From Marinobacter iranensis (GTDB lineage Bacteria > Pseudomonadota > Gammaproteobacteria > Pseudomonadales > Oleiphilaceae): DNA of 64,000 nt. The notes under the pieces were generated by a model. That model was not told where the DNA came from and searched no databases. It saw only the letters and a list, made by a program, of their open reading frames with translations. The translations under genes were made by a program, and so were the position numbers. How positions within the stretch are numbered: position 1 is the first letter of the stretch; the number at the start of each line of letters is the position of its first letter. The stretch is from the NCBI RefSeq assembly GCF_029207565.1, contig NZ_JANCMW010000001.1:620001-684000 (forward strand), given 5' to 3'. Positions 40,416-51,312 of the stretch are shown here, piece after piece.

Positions 40416-42164
40416 ATGTTCAACAACAATAAATATCCGAAAACCCTCCTGCTGAGTGCCGCGATCGGCTCGGTGGGTTTGGGGCTCAGCTTTCAGGCCA
40501 GTGCAGATCAGTATTCTGATGCCGCCCAGAAGTGGATTGACGAGGCATTCAAGAATTCTACCCTGAGCAAAGAAGAGCAGATGAAAGAGATGGAGTGGTT
40601 CATCAAGGCCGCCGAGCAGTTCCGGGGTATGGACATAAACGTTGTCTCAGAAACCATCGCCACCCATGAATATGAATCCAAGGTGCTGGCTGAAGCATTC
40701 AGCGAAATTACCGGCATCAATCTCACACACACACTGATCCAGGAAGGCGATGTTATCGAGAAGCTGCAGACACAGATGCAGTCCGGTCGAAACATCTACG
40801 ACGGCTGGGTCAACGACTCGGACCTGATCGGTACCCATTTCCGCTACGGTAAAGTCATGCCCGTTGAGGACATCATGAACGGTGAAGGCAAGGATCTGAC
40901 CCTGCCGACGCTTGATCTAGATGATTTTATCGGACTCGATTTCACCACCGGCCCGGATGGCAAGCTTTACCAGTTGCCGGACCAGCAATTCGCCAACTTG
41001 TACTGGTTCCGCGCTGACTGGTTTGAGCGTGAAGACCTGAAAAAGCAGTTCAAGGATATCTATGGCTACGAATTGGGTGTGCCTGTTAACTGGTCCGCTT
41101 ACGAGGACATTGCCGAATTCTTCTCCGTACACGTGAAGGAAATTGACGGAAAGCGGGTCTATGGCCACATGGATTATGGCAAGAAAGACCCTTCACTGGG
41201 CTGGCGCTTCACGGACGCCTGGTTCTCCATGGCAGGTGCTGGCGACAAAGGCTTGCCGAACGGTTTGCCGGTAGACGAGTGGGGCATCCGTGTTGACGAA
41301 TGTCATCCGGTCGGTGCCAGCGTCAGCCGCGGTGGTGCCACTAACGGGCCCGCGGCTGTTTATGCAACCACCAAATACGTTGACTGGTTGGAAAAGTACG
41401 CTCCGCCCGAAGCGCAGGGTATGACCTTCTCTGAAGCCGGTCCGGTACCTGCTCAGGGCAACATTGCCCAGCAAATCTTCTGGTACACCGCGTTTACCGC
41501 CAGCATGATCGAGGATGGCCTGCCGGTCGTCAACGAAGACGGTACTCCGAAGTGGCGCATGGCTCCCTCTCCCCGTGGACCCTACTGGGAAGAAGGCATG
41601 AAACTGGGTTATCAGGACGTGGGTTCCTGGACCTTCATGAAGTCCACCCCGAAAGAGCGTCGTCTGGCTGCCTGGTTGTATGCCCAGTTTACGGTTTCCA
41701 AGACCGTATCCCTGGAAAAAACCATCGCTGGTCTGACACCCATCCGCGAGTCTGACATCAACTCGGATGCCATGACCGAAATGGCGCCCAAGCTTGGCGG
41801 CCTTGTTGAGTTCTACCGCAGCCCGGCCCGCGTTCAGTGGTCGCCGACTGGTACCAACGTACCGGATTATCCGAAGCTGGCTCAGCTCTGGTGGCAGTAC
41901 ATCGCCCAGGCTGCAAGTGGCGAAGCAACACCACAGAAAGCACTGGATGGTCTGGCGGAAGCCCAGGATCGCATCATGGAGCGTCTTGAGCGCGCCAGTG
42001 TCCAGGAAACCTGTGGTCCGAAGCTGAACGAACCGCGCGATCCGCAGTACTGGCTTGATCAGCCGGGTGCTCCCAAGCCGAAGCTGGACAACGAAAAGCC
42101 GCAAGGCAAAACCGTCCGCTACGAAGAGTTGCTGAAAACCTGGGAAGAAGCTCGCGAGAGTTAA
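40416..42164 (+). CDS. glpV: GlpV, periplasmic glycerol-binding protein
   Basis: The binding protein of the glycerol importer, 582 residues with a signal peptide (LLLSAAIGSVGLGLSFQASA). The start at 40416 follows GAGG at 6-bp spacing; the frame extends to 40284, but that part covers the GlpR operator and is not conserved. It is unusually large for a solute-binding protein, as is known for GlpV. It is closely related along its full length to the orphan at 26165-27919. The separation from glpU by 239 bp with an operator suggests higher, separately controlled expression. Confidence 0.88.
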   Translation: MFNNNKYPKTLLLSAAIGSVGLGLSFQASADQYSDAAQKWIDEAFKNSTLSKEEQMKEMEWFIKAAEQFRGMDINVVSETIATHEYESKVLAEAFSEITGINLTHTLIQEGDVIEKLQTQMQSGRNIYDGWVNDSDLIGTHFRYGKVMPVEDIMNGEGKDLTLPTLDLDDFIGLDFTTGPDGKLYQLPDQQFANLYWFRADWFEREDLKKQFKDIYGYELGVPVNWSAYEDIAEFFSVHVKEIDGKRVYGHMDYGKKDPSLGWRFTDAWFSMAGAGDKGLPNGLPVDEWGIRVDECHPVGASVSRGGATNGPAAVYATTKYVDWLEKYAPPEAQGMTFSEAGPVPAQGNIAQQIFWYTAFTASMIEDGLPVVNEDGTPKWRMAPSPRGPYWEEGMKLGYQDVGSWTFMKSTPKERRLAAWLYAQFTVSKTVSLEKTIAGLTPIRESDINSDAMTEMAPKLGGLVEFYRSPARVQWSPTGTNVPDYPKLAQLWWQYIAQAASGEATPQKALDGLAEAQDRIMERLERASVQETCGPKLNEPRDPQYWLDQPGAPKPKLDNEKPQGKTVRYEELLKTWEEARES

Positions 42165-42421
42165 TTTCCGGCGCAACCTAACAGTAGTGATTTACCTGCA
42201 GTGCCCTGCTGCTGTCCCGAGTCTCCCGGGGCAGCGGCAGACCTAACACCGTCAGGTCGGTGGGTCTTGGCCGGTTGCTTTCATACCCCCCCTTATAGCA
42301 TCTCAGGTGTTCCCCGTACGTTGCGGGTAAACCCTGCCGGCCCTTTTTTCCCGCTTTCTGTACCTGCGCTGTCCTTGAAAAGCCCTGAACACTCGGGCCT
42401 GCAGTAGGGAGCCTATAGGGC

Positions 42422-44428
42422 ATGAAAAACATTTCAGTCATCCATCGTCTTTACCTGGGCTTCGGTCTGCTTTGCCTGATCATCGCGGGCTGGGGCCTTT
42501 TCAACGGCAACATGATGGCGTCCATTTCCGATGGCACATCAGAGGTAAAGGAAAGGATTTTCCCGTTCCAGCGCTCGGTCCAGGCCGTCGAGGCAACCAC
42601 CGGCAGCAGTGGTATGGCTGTAATCTCTCTTGCCAGAGTGAGAGACAACCAGGAGCTGGAAACCCGCTACGGAAGGCTGAACGAGAGAATGGCCGGTCTT
42701 GAGGAACAGGTCGGATTACTGGCATCCGATGCTGGCAAGATTCGTCTGTTGACGGGGTTTGAAGCGCCTGCACAACAATACCGTCAGGCACTTGGCACGC
42801 TCCGGCAACAAGCGGCCACGCTTCAGAATCATCAGGCAGAGGTCATCAGGGTGTCGGAATCGGTGAACCGGGATCTGTCTGACTTTCTCGCCAGGGCATC
42901 CGAAATGAAGCAACTGCTGCTTCGTGAGGCGTCAGCACCCGCGGGGTCCGATATCTACCTGAAGGACCTGCTGATGACCCTGATGGGGAACCTGTCGAAT
43001 ATCGAATTGCTGATCATGCAACTGGTCAGCACAGACGATGCTGAGCAGTTAAAAGCGGTGGTGGAAAATCTTCGTTTTAACACCGTGACCGTAGAGCAGG
43101 ACATCGAAGCCATTATTGAAGAGATTGCATCGTTGGAGGATCTTGCGCCGATTGCGCAGGCGTTCTTCGAGTCGGTCAATAGTGAGACGGGTATTGTCAG
43201 CCAGTATTACGACTACCGCAGCAACCTGCTGGCGGTAAACCGGGCGGTTGCGGACATTGAAGGTGGCCTTGATAACCTCAACCGTCATATTGACGACATG
43301 GTCACCGCTGCAGGAGAGGCCGCCGTTCAGGCTGTGGACAACCTGGATTCCACCGCACGCTTCTCCGAACAATTAGTGTATTACCTGGTGCCGTCGATCC
43401 TGTTCATCGCAGTGGTGATATCCGTATGGCTGGGGCGCCTGATCAGTATTCCGTTGCGGGCAACGGTGAACCATCTCTCGGCCATGGCCGGTGGTGACTA
43501 CAGCCGTGAGCTGACATTCCGTGCCAACGGCGAGTTCATCGAGTTGAGAGACTCGGCCAACCAGCTTGCCGCCGCGATGAGGGAAGTGTTGGGCAGCCTA
43601 CAAAAAGCCGGTGGTGAAATTACCAGTGTGGCCGCGTCCAACGCGGATTTCTCCCACGACCTCAGCCAGCGAATTCGCGGGCAGGCGGAGGATCTTGACT
43701 CGATTGCGACCGCCATGACGGAAATGGAGGCCTCCTGCCACCATGTGGCCGAGGCGGTACGGGATACCCACCAACTGGTGGAGTCTGTTAACAGCCACGT
43801 GGATGAGAGCAAGGCCACCGCGCGGGCCAATATGGACTGCGTCAACGAACTGGAGGAACAGATCCAGCAGACCTCCGGCAAGCTCAAACAGCTTGAGAGT
43901 GCCTCCCACGACATCGGTCGGATCACCGAATCCATTGACGAAATTGCCAACCAGACCAACCTTCTGGCCCTCAACGCCGCCATAGAGTCAGCCCGGGCGG
44001 GCGAGTTCGGCCGTGGCTTCGCGGTGGTGGCCGATGAAGTGCGACAACTTGCCCAGAAAACCACCAACAGCACGGACACCATTCGGGGGCTTGTCACTCG
44101 TCTTCAGAGTGAAGCGGCGGACGCCGTGAGCTCCATGGAGGACAGCTTCCAGCGCCTTGAGTCGGTGAAGTCACTGATCACCGACGCCTCCAAAGGCGTC
44201 GAAACCATACGGGAAGCGGTGGACCAGATCCGCAACAGTGCGGAGCATGTTCGTTCAGGCATGGACGAACAGGAAGACGTGAGCCGTTCGGTTTCGCGCA
44301 ATGTCACCGAGATCAGCGGTTCTTCCTCAGAGAACCTGGCGCAGATAGAGCAATTGGTGACCACCAGCGATCAGCTTAAGCGATCAATGGGCGACATCGA
44401 GGCACTGATCGGGCGGTTTCGTGTGTAG
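42422..44428 (+). CDS. Methyl-accepting chemotaxis protein
   Basis: A 668-residue chemoreceptor. A first membrane span lies at about residues 9-27 ([18 protein letters not shown]). A long helical periplasmic sensor of about 280 residues follows, then a second span ([20 protein letters not shown], about 320-339), a HAMP domain ([21 protein letters not shown]), and the signalling hairpin with [19 protein letters not shown]. No NWETF-like CheR pentapeptide is visible at the C-terminus. It sits between glpV and eno, so it may direct taxis to glycerol, but the ligand cannot be read from sequence. A 257-bp gap precedes it. Confidence 0.92.
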   Translation: MKNISVIHRLYLGFGLLCLIIAGWGLFNGNMMASISDGTSEVKERIFPFQRSVQAVEATTGSSGMAVISLARVRDNQELETRYGRLNERMAGLEEQVGLLASDAGKIRLLTGFEAPAQQYRQALGTLRQQAATLQNHQAEVIRVSESVNRDLSDFLARASEMKQLLLREASAPAGSDIYLKDLLMTLMGNLSNIELLIMQLVSTDDAEQLKAVVENLRFNTVTVEQDIEAIIEEIASLEDLAPIAQAFFESVNSETGIVSQYYDYRSNLLAVNRAVADIEGGLDNLNRHIDDMVTAAGEAAVQAVDNLDSTARFSEQLVYYLVPSILFIAVVISVWLGRLISIPLRATVNHLSAMAGGDYSRELTFRANGEFIELRDSANQLAAAMREVLGSLQKAGGEITSVAASNADFSHDLSQRIRGQAEDLDSIATAMTEMEASCHHVAEAVRDTHQLVESVNSHVDESKATARANMDCVNELEEQIQQTSGKLKQLESASHDIGRITESIDEIANQTNLLALNAAIESARAGEFGRGFAVVADEVRQLAQKTTNSTDTIRGLVTRLQSEAADAVSSMEDSFQRLESVKSLITDASKGVETIREAVDQIRNSAEHVRSGMDEQEDVSRSVSRNVTEISGSSSENLAQIEQLVTTSDQLKRSMGDIEALIGRFRV

Positions 44429-44505
44429 TTCACGCTAACCGGAACTCATATCCGGCTTTTCCATATAACAAAATCATATTGGGTTTTGTTCTTTTTCGCT
44501 TGTTA

Positions 44506-44523
44506 ATGTTCGTAAACGAATAT
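44506..44523. promoter_or_regulatory. GlpR-type operator upstream of eno
   Basis: ATGTTCG-TAAA-CGAATAT has a perfect left half and a single mismatch in the right half of the GlpR palindrome. It is 73 bp before the eno start. Confidence 0.7.
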
Positions 44524-44568
44524 TACAATCGTATTTACTGTTCGATTATGCACGCAGTCGGTGCGTAA

Positions 44569-45903
<1,335 letters not shown>

Positions 45904-45936
45904 AACGTCACCGCGAGGAGTTACAGGAGACAAATC

Positions 45937-46734
45937 ATGAGAAAGCCGATACTGATTGCGAACTGGAAAATGAACGGCAGCCTGCATTCCAACCAGGCGC
46001 TGCTGGTGCGGATGCTGTCAAAGCTTCGGCCATTCCGTAAAACCATGGATATGGCCATCTGCCCACCTTTTCCCTACCTGTTCCAGGTGCGTGACCTGCT
46101 GGGTTACACCGGTATCGCCCTGGGCGCGCAGAATACCAGCCGGGCATCATCCGGCGCCCATACCGGCGAGGTGAGCGCAACCATGCTCCAGGAAATGGGC
46201 TGCCGTTATGTCCTGGTGGGGCATTCGGAACGCCGGGCCCTTTACCATGAATCCGACAGGGATGTGGCCGCCCGATTCCGGCTGGTGTGCTCTGCCAATA
46301 TGGCCCCGGTTCTGTGCGTGGGTGAGACCCTGGAAGAGCGGGAGCAGGGCCAGACAATGGCGGTGATTGAGCGCCAGTTACGGGCCGTTATCGGCGAAAC
46401 CGGGATGGCCGGTCTGGTAGGCAGCATCATTGCCTATGAGCCGGTCTGGGCCATTGGCACCGGCAGGACGGCAACCCCGGAGCGGGTCTCTGAAACCCAC
46501 CGGGCTATTCGTCAGTTCCTGGAAAGCTGCCAGGCAGGTGTCGGGGAATCGATACGCATTGTTTATGGGGGAAGCGTGAAGGCGGGCAATGCCGCCGACC
46601 TGTTCCAGTCTCCGGAGGTTGACGGTGGGCTGATTGGCGGGGCGTCACTGCAGGCAGATGAGTTTTCGGCCATTGGCGCCGCGTTGGCAAACACGGTCAC
46701 AGAGGCAGACAGCGAGTGCGACACACTGGATTAA
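45937..46734 (+). CDS. tpiA: Triose-phosphate isomerase
   Basis: Interconverts dihydroxyacetone phosphate (the GlpD product) and glyceraldehyde-3-phosphate. The 265-residue protein has the catalytic Lys in IANWKMNGS, His in VLVGHSERRA, Glu in IIAYEPVWAIGTG and the phosphate-gripping IVYGGSVKAGNA. The C-terminal 15 residues are acidic. AGGAG precedes the start and it follows eno by 33 bp, so eno-tpiA form an operon. It provides the direct link from glycerol catabolism to the Entner-Doudoroff/Gap route. Confidence 0.95.
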   Translation: MRKPILIANWKMNGSLHSNQALLVRMLSKLRPFRKTMDMAICPPFPYLFQVRDLLGYTGIALGAQNTSRASSGAHTGEVSATMLQEMGCRYVLVGHSERRALYHESDRDVAARFRLVCSANMAPVLCVGETLEEREQGQTMAVIERQLRAVIGETGMAGLVGSIIAYEPVWAIGTGRTATPERVSETHRAIRQFLESCQAGVGESIRIVYGGSVKAGNAADLFQSPEVDGGLIGGASLQADEFSAIGAALANTVTEADSECDTLD

Positions 46735-46893
46735 ATGGAGGAATCGCTTTTGGATATGGCAACACGCATGCGTGACTTTTTCCCGGTCGTCGGGGATATT
46801 CCGGATAAATTCCGGCCGGGAAACGGGCTGAGGCTTGACCATTATCTGGTGGCTGGCCAGACACCGTTAGAAGCCGGCACTCAGGATTCCTGA
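46735..46893 (+). CDS. Possible 52-residue small protein after tpiA
   Basis: An ATG immediately after the tpiA stop opens 52 codons (MEESLLDMATRMRDFFPVVG..., ending AGTQDS) before TGA. I do not recognise it. It has no signal peptide or membrane span. A GGAGGA lies just after the first ATG, so initiation might be at the internal ATG at 46756 or 46768. It could be chance. Confidence 0.3.
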   Translation: MEESLLDMATRMRDFFPVVGDIPDKFRPGNGLRLDHYLVAGQTPLEAGTQDS

Positions 46894-46919
46894 CCACCGA
46901 CTACATCCTGTGATATCCG

Positions 46920-48170
46920 CTATAGGGTAAGTGGCTGGCCTGCCTCTTTGCGGCGGGCCTCCCATTCCTCGCGGGTTTGGGCGGCCTCATCGCCGGGCAT
47001 GGAATCGATGATCTCGAAATAGTCGGCTGAGTACTCGTCTTCCATGATCTGGTTTCGGGGTTTTATCCGAACCACATAGACCGTCTGGATATTCTGGTGG
47101 TCGAACGCCCGCCAGTACTGCTCATCTTTCAGGAAGGTATAACGGTGGCCCTCGAGCTCGCGGATAATCTGGCGAGTATCTGTTGTGCCGGCGCGTTCCA
47201 CGGCATTCTTGTATTGGTAAACAATACTGTAGGCCGATGCCGCCGCGGTGGAGGGGCGCATCTCATAGCGGCTCGAGAAGGCTTCCACGAACTCTTTGCC
47301 TCGGGCGTAGTCGTATTGGTAGGGAACGCTCCACACCCAGGGCGATCCGCCCACGATGCCTTCCATAATGGTGGGGCCCACCTGGCGGGCCATGCCCAGT
47401 GTCAGGTTGGGAACCACAACCTGCATCTTTTTCGTCAATCCCATTTCATAGGCCACGTTCAGCGCACGCACCATATCGTCGCCGAACAGCACCATCATCA
47501 GGACTTTGGCGCCACTTTGCTCCGCCTGTTCCAGCGCGTGCCGGAAATCCGTGATCAGCGCTCGGGGGAAGGGGGTTTTTACGCCCTGGTGGGCCTCGGT
47601 GTCATTGGTGTTGGTGAACTTGCGGACCGACTTCTCTACGGACCAGCCCCAGGTGTAGTCCGCAGTGATGTAGAAGTATTCGTCGCCGGAATGCTGGGTT
47701 TTGAGATACTGGCTCAGAACCTTTGCCGTCATCCAGGCATTGTACGGCTCGCGGAACATATGGCTGTGGCCGGCGGCGCCGGTGGTGGCATTGGAGTAGG
47801 TCAGGGTGCCGAAGTAGATACGGTTACGATCCCTTGCCGCGCGGCCGGAGGCGATCGCAACCGCACTGGAGACGCCACCAAACAGCATTTGCACACCTTC
47901 GCGGTCGATCAGTTCGGCGGTGTTTTTGGCACCCTTTTTAGGGTCACCGGATGTGTTCCGTATTACCAGTTCCACTTCACGCCCCATGATGCCGCCTGCC
48001 TTGTTGATTTCATCAACCGCCAGGAATGCGCCCAGGCGTTGTTGCAGACCCTGGTCCTTGTAACGGCCGGTCTGGGGGTAGTTGAGCCCGATCTTCAGGG
48101 CTTCCGCCGCAACGGGAGTCGCCACGAGCAGGGTCAGTAAGAAAGAGAGAAGCAGCTTCTTGCAAAGCAT
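46920..48170 (-). CDS. Type-I periplasmic binding protein of a branched-chain amino acid/urea-type ABC transporter
   Basis: The 416-residue protein has a signal peptide (LLLSFLLTLLVATPVAAEA) and a Leu/Ile/Val-binding fold (LKIGLNYPQTGRYKDQGLQQ, MLFGGVSSAVAIASGRAARD, YITADYTWGWSVEKSVRKF). The start at 48170 is chosen because it begins the signal peptide behind GGAGG; the frame is open further to 48269. No permease or ATPase genes lie nearby, so it is an orphan in this window. Possible ligands include amino acids, amides, urea or alcohol-related compounds; none can be read from sequence. It is convergent with eno-tpiA. Confidence 0.85.
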   Translation of the reverse strand: MLCKKLLLSFLLTLLVATPVAAEALKIGLNYPQTGRYKDQGLQQRLGAFLAVDEINKAGGIMGREVELVIRNTSGDPKKGAKNTAELIDREGVQMLFGGVSSAVAIASGRAARDRNRIYFGTLTYSNATTGAAGHSHMFREPYNAWMTAKVLSQYLKTQHSGDEYFYITADYTWGWSVEKSVRKFTNTNDTEAHQGVKTPFPRALITDFRHALEQAEQSGAKVLMMVLFGDDMVRALNVAYEMGLTKKMQVVVPNLTLGMARQVGPTIMEGIVGGSPWVWSVPYQYDYARGKEFVEAFSSRYEMRPSTAAASAYSIVYQYKNAVERAGTTDTRQIIRELEGHRYTFLKDEQYWRAFDHQNIQTVYVVRIKPRNQIMEDEYSADYFEIIDSMPGDEAAQTREEWEARRKEAGQPLTL

Positions 48171-48336
48171 TGGCACAGGCCTCCGTGGTCGCGCCGGGCC
48201 GGGAATGCGGGCCCTGATATTGTTTTTGTGAATCAGGACCAGTGTCGCGGTTGTTCGCAAAAGCAACAATCGTACTTAGGTGGAAGTCGTGTAACGATTT
48301 GTCAGGTTTTGACGGCTGTCGAGAATCTAGTGTGAC

Positions 48337-49224
48337 TCAGGCGACGGCGCTTTTGCGAACAGATTCCAGGAGGCGGAACCAGAGTGGTCGGGGGATCAGG
48401 CTCTGCGCTCCCTGCAGGGCAGAGTGGATCCGTTCGGGGTTCATGGAGCCAAGCACCGGCACAGGTGTGCAGGGAATCTGCCGTAACCAGGCGATCGCGA
48501 GACCGGTCTCATCAAGGCCGGTTTCTTCACGGGCCTGATCCAGCACATCCGCGGGAATGCGGTCAGCCAGTCTGCCACCGCCCAATGGTGACCATGCCAG
48601 CCAGCGCACTCCGTCCGTAAGGTGGGCTTCAAGAGTGCCATCAAACAGCGCGTCCGTGTGGGCGAGCGACAACTGGCTTTGATTGCACACCAGCGGCAGC
48701 TCTGTGTTCCGGGCCAGCCAGCGCCATTGCTCGGGCAGAAAGTTGGATACCCCAATCTGGCGGATCTTGCCTGCCGATACCGCCGCTTCCAGTACCCGCG
48801 CCACATCCCCGGCGTGCATAAGCGGGTCAGGCCTGTGGATCAGGAAGGTATCAATCTGCTCCATCGCCAGTGAAGCAAGGGCCTTGTTGATGGCGCTTTC
48901 GAGGTATTCCGCTTCGGCCCGGTAATGTTTTACCTGCCAGCGGGAACGGTCCTGGCTGGCGGGCACAATACCTGTCTTGGTAACAACGCGGATTTTGGCG
49001 GCCAGCCCGGGGCTGGCCCGAAGCGCCGCACCGAACAGCCGTTCACACTCGCCGCCGCCATAGATATCGGCGTGGTCGAACACCGTCAGCCCCTCGTCCA
49101 GCCGCGCCGAAATCCAGTCGGCGAGCCGCGCCGGTTGCGTGAGCCGGGGATGGTCATGGAGCCGCATCATCCCCAGGATCAGGGGTGTTTCCGGTGTGAA
49201 TTCTGCTGTTCGAGTGGTTTGCAC
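48337..49224 (-). CDS. Aldo/keto reductase, YdhF-like
   Basis: A 295-residue NAD(P)H-dependent oxidoreductase. The catalytic tetrad is visible: Asp in TVFDHADIYG, Tyr in ADIYGGGECE, Lys in VVTKTGIVP and His in FLIHRPDPLMHAG. The C-terminal cofactor site VLGSMNPERIHSAL is present. Its start lies 2 bp after the stop of the alpha-amylase gene, so they are co-transcribed. The substrate may be a sugar-derived aldehyde or ketone, but that is only suggested by the neighbour. Confidence 0.9.
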   Translation of the reverse strand: MQTTRTAEFTPETPLILGMMRLHDHPRLTQPARLADWISARLDEGLTVFDHADIYGGGECERLFGAALRASPGLAAKIRVVTKTGIVPASQDRSRWQVKHYRAEAEYLESAINKALASLAMEQIDTFLIHRPDPLMHAGDVARVLEAAVSAGKIRQIGVSNFLPEQWRWLARNTELPLVCNQSQLSLAHTDALFDGTLEAHLTDGVRWLAWSPLGGGRLADRIPADVLDQAREETGLDETGLAIAWLRQIPCTPVPVLGSMNPERIHSALQGAQSLIPRPLWFRLLESVRKSAVA

Positions 49225-49226
49225 GG

Positions 49227-51050
49227 TTACTCCTTGCCGAAGGCGATGACGACACGGTCGTCGCCGTGGGTTCTTGAGAAAACATAGGGCTCGGCGTTGA
49301 GGCGCTGGTGTTCACCGGCGCCAATGGCCGGATGACGTGCCCGGAACTGCCCCAGCTTTTTCCAGTGGGACAATACCGGCTCTGCCTTGCCGTTCTCGAT
49401 GTCAGTCCAGTTCATATCCGAACGGGTGCCCTGATGACCGTCTGAACCGGTCGGCCCGAACCGGCGCCCGGATTCATCTCCATAGAATATCTGGCTGGTG
49501 CCCGGTGTAAACAGCAGTGCGCTGGCCACCCGCTTTTGCATCGCGGGGTCGTTGTCGGCAATGCGGCTGAACAGTTGGGTGTCGTGGGAAGAAATATAAC
49601 TCATCACGTTGAATGGCCTGTCGCTGTTCATTTTGTCGGAATAGTCGCTGTAGATGGACTCCATGGCCGGCAGACAGGCTGCGCCTGCCTGAACTTCTTC
49701 CTGCAGGTCAAAATTGATCACCGCGTCGAACCCGGAATCGAAATAGCTGCTGCGGGTCACGGTATGGGGGAAAACTTCCGCAACCATCCAGAAGTCTTCC
49801 TCAGGAAGTGGTTGGCCGGGGTTGTTATTGCGATAGGTATCCAGTGCCTTCTGGGCCTCAGCCTTTAACGTTTTCCAGGCTTTCGGCTCTACGTGCTTGG
49901 CGGTATCCACGCGGAAACCGTCAACACCGAATTCCCGCACCCAGTCGGTTAGCCAAGTGACCAGATAATCCTGGACTGTTGCGTTTTCAAGCTGCTTGGC
50001 GCGGGTGTTCTCCTTGTTCTGGAGGAACGCCGGCAGATCCACCGCTTTGGGGGATTCGGTCTTGAAATCCGGCAGAAAAGCCAGTGAGCCACGAACCGGA
50101 TCAATGGAGGCGTTGGGCGGTGTATCGTAGTCACCGATGCCGGCGCGAACCCAGTCCTTGCCCCACCAGTTGGTCCAGTCGGGATGATCGTAATCAATCA
50201 GGGCGTGGTAGGCGTGGAAATCCTCCCAGGATTCCGGCTGCCAGTCGCCCCATTGCTCCGGCAGGTGCTTTTCGAAGCCTTCACGGAGCCCACCGAAGTT
50301 GAAGGTTTGCATGTCCTGGAGTGTGGCGTAGCCCGGGTGATTCATGACCACGTCCATCACCACGCGTATGCCACGGGCATGGGCCTCTTCCACCAGGGTG
50401 CGGAATTCCTCGCGGGTGCCAAAATTGGGATCCGGCCGGGTAAAGTCGAGAGCGTAATAGCCATGATAGGCGTAATGCTGGAAATCGCCCCTGTCTCCGC
50501 CGCCAACCCAGCCGTGAATCTGTTCGAAGGGCGGAGTGACCCAGACGGCATTGACACCGAGTTCCTCAAGGTAGTCCAGCTTTTCCGTCAGGCCGGCAAA
50601 GTCCCCGCCGTGAAAGGTGCCGATTTCGTCCTTGCTGTCGGGCTGGCGGCCGAAATTACGGTCATTGTCGGTGCGGCCATTGGCGAACCGATCAGTCACG
50701 GTAAAGTAGACGGTTGCGCCCGCCCATGTGAAGCTCTGTTCAGGCGCGTCAACGGCCTCGATCAGCAGCAGGCCTTCGGCTTCTGGCGCGGGGGCAAGGG
50801 TGACCTCGCCGTTTTTCACCTGGGCTTTCCCGCCGCTGTAGAAGTCCCGCACCCATTCGCCATCTGCGAAGGTGTCGCCCACGGAAACGGTCATCGGGGA
50901 CTGTGTGGCCGTGCACAGCTCGCCGGTCGAGGCGCTCGGGTTGTCGGAGGGTGGAGCGGCCGTCTCGAACTGGCCACCGGCACACCCGGCAAGGAAGAGG
51001 CACGTCACAAGGCTGGCAGTTAACCTGAGTTTTTTCGGGGTCTGGTTCAT
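49227..51050 (-). CDS. Alpha-amylase, lipoprotein
   Basis: A GH13 enzyme that cuts alpha-1,4-glucan. I start at 51050 (607 aa): GGAG lies 8 bp upstream and the protein begins with a lipoprotein signal (SLVTCLFLAGC) placing it on the envelope. A small N-terminal beta domain precedes the barrel. Conserved GH13 motifs are GIRVVMDVVMNH, GFRVDTAKHVEP (nucleophile Asp), WMVAEVFPHTV (acid Glu) and MSYISSHDTQLF. Overall it resembles MalS-type amylases. It is divergent from malE across a 262-bp regulatory region and is followed by the aldo/keto reductase. Confidence 0.92.
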   Translation of the reverse strand: MNQTPKKLRLTASLVTCLFLAGCAGGQFETAAPPSDNPSASTGELCTATQSPMTVSVGDTFADGEWVRDFYSGGKAQVKNGEVTLAPAPEAEGLLLIEAVDAPEQSFTWAGATVYFTVTDRFANGRTDNDRNFGRQPDSKDEIGTFHGGDFAGLTEKLDYLEELGVNAVWVTPPFEQIHGWVGGGDRGDFQHYAYHGYYALDFTRPDPNFGTREEFRTLVEEAHARGIRVVMDVVMNHPGYATLQDMQTFNFGGLREGFEKHLPEQWGDWQPESWEDFHAYHALIDYDHPDWTNWWGKDWVRAGIGDYDTPPNASIDPVRGSLAFLPDFKTESPKAVDLPAFLQNKENTRAKQLENATVQDYLVTWLTDWVREFGVDGFRVDTAKHVEPKAWKTLKAEAQKALDTYRNNNPGQPLPEEDFWMVAEVFPHTVTRSSYFDSGFDAVINFDLQEEVQAGAACLPAMESIYSDYSDKMNSDRPFNVMSYISSHDTQLFSRIADNDPAMQKRVASALLFTPGTSQIFYGDESGRRFGPTGSDGHQGTRSDMNWTDIENGKAEPVLSHWKKLGQFRARHPAIGAGEHQRLNAEPYVFSRTHGDDRVVIAFGKE

Positions 51051-51312
51051 GCAATGGGCTCCGGTTCCATTTATTGTTGTCGTACCGCAATCAAACCAGA
51101 CCTGGAGGAAGGGTGGTAGACGGAATTCACTACGCCTCACTACTCCCCCGTTCTACGCCTCAGGGAATGAAATCAGGGCTGATGCCAGCAACGGCAAATT
51201 GCAACACAGTTCGGTTACTCGCAATAAAAAGATTTGCGTTCAGCCCGCCCGGCCAACCTCGTGCCAGGGCGGACAACAAGAATAAGGCAAGAACAAGTAG
51301 AGGAAACACCTG
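51051..51312. promoter_or_regulatory. Divergent amylase/malE control region
   Basis: On the minus strand GGGGGAGTAG (51140-51149) lies between two GGCGTAG motifs. These resemble weaker MalT boxes and match words in the lamB-pulA gap. No other clear motif is seen. Confidence 0.4.

Noticed and set aside
42165..42421. Short open frames in the gap between glpV and the chemoreceptor
   Set aside because: They lack ribosome-binding sites, overlap each other on opposite strands, and show no recognisable sequence. I see no strong terminator or operator there either.
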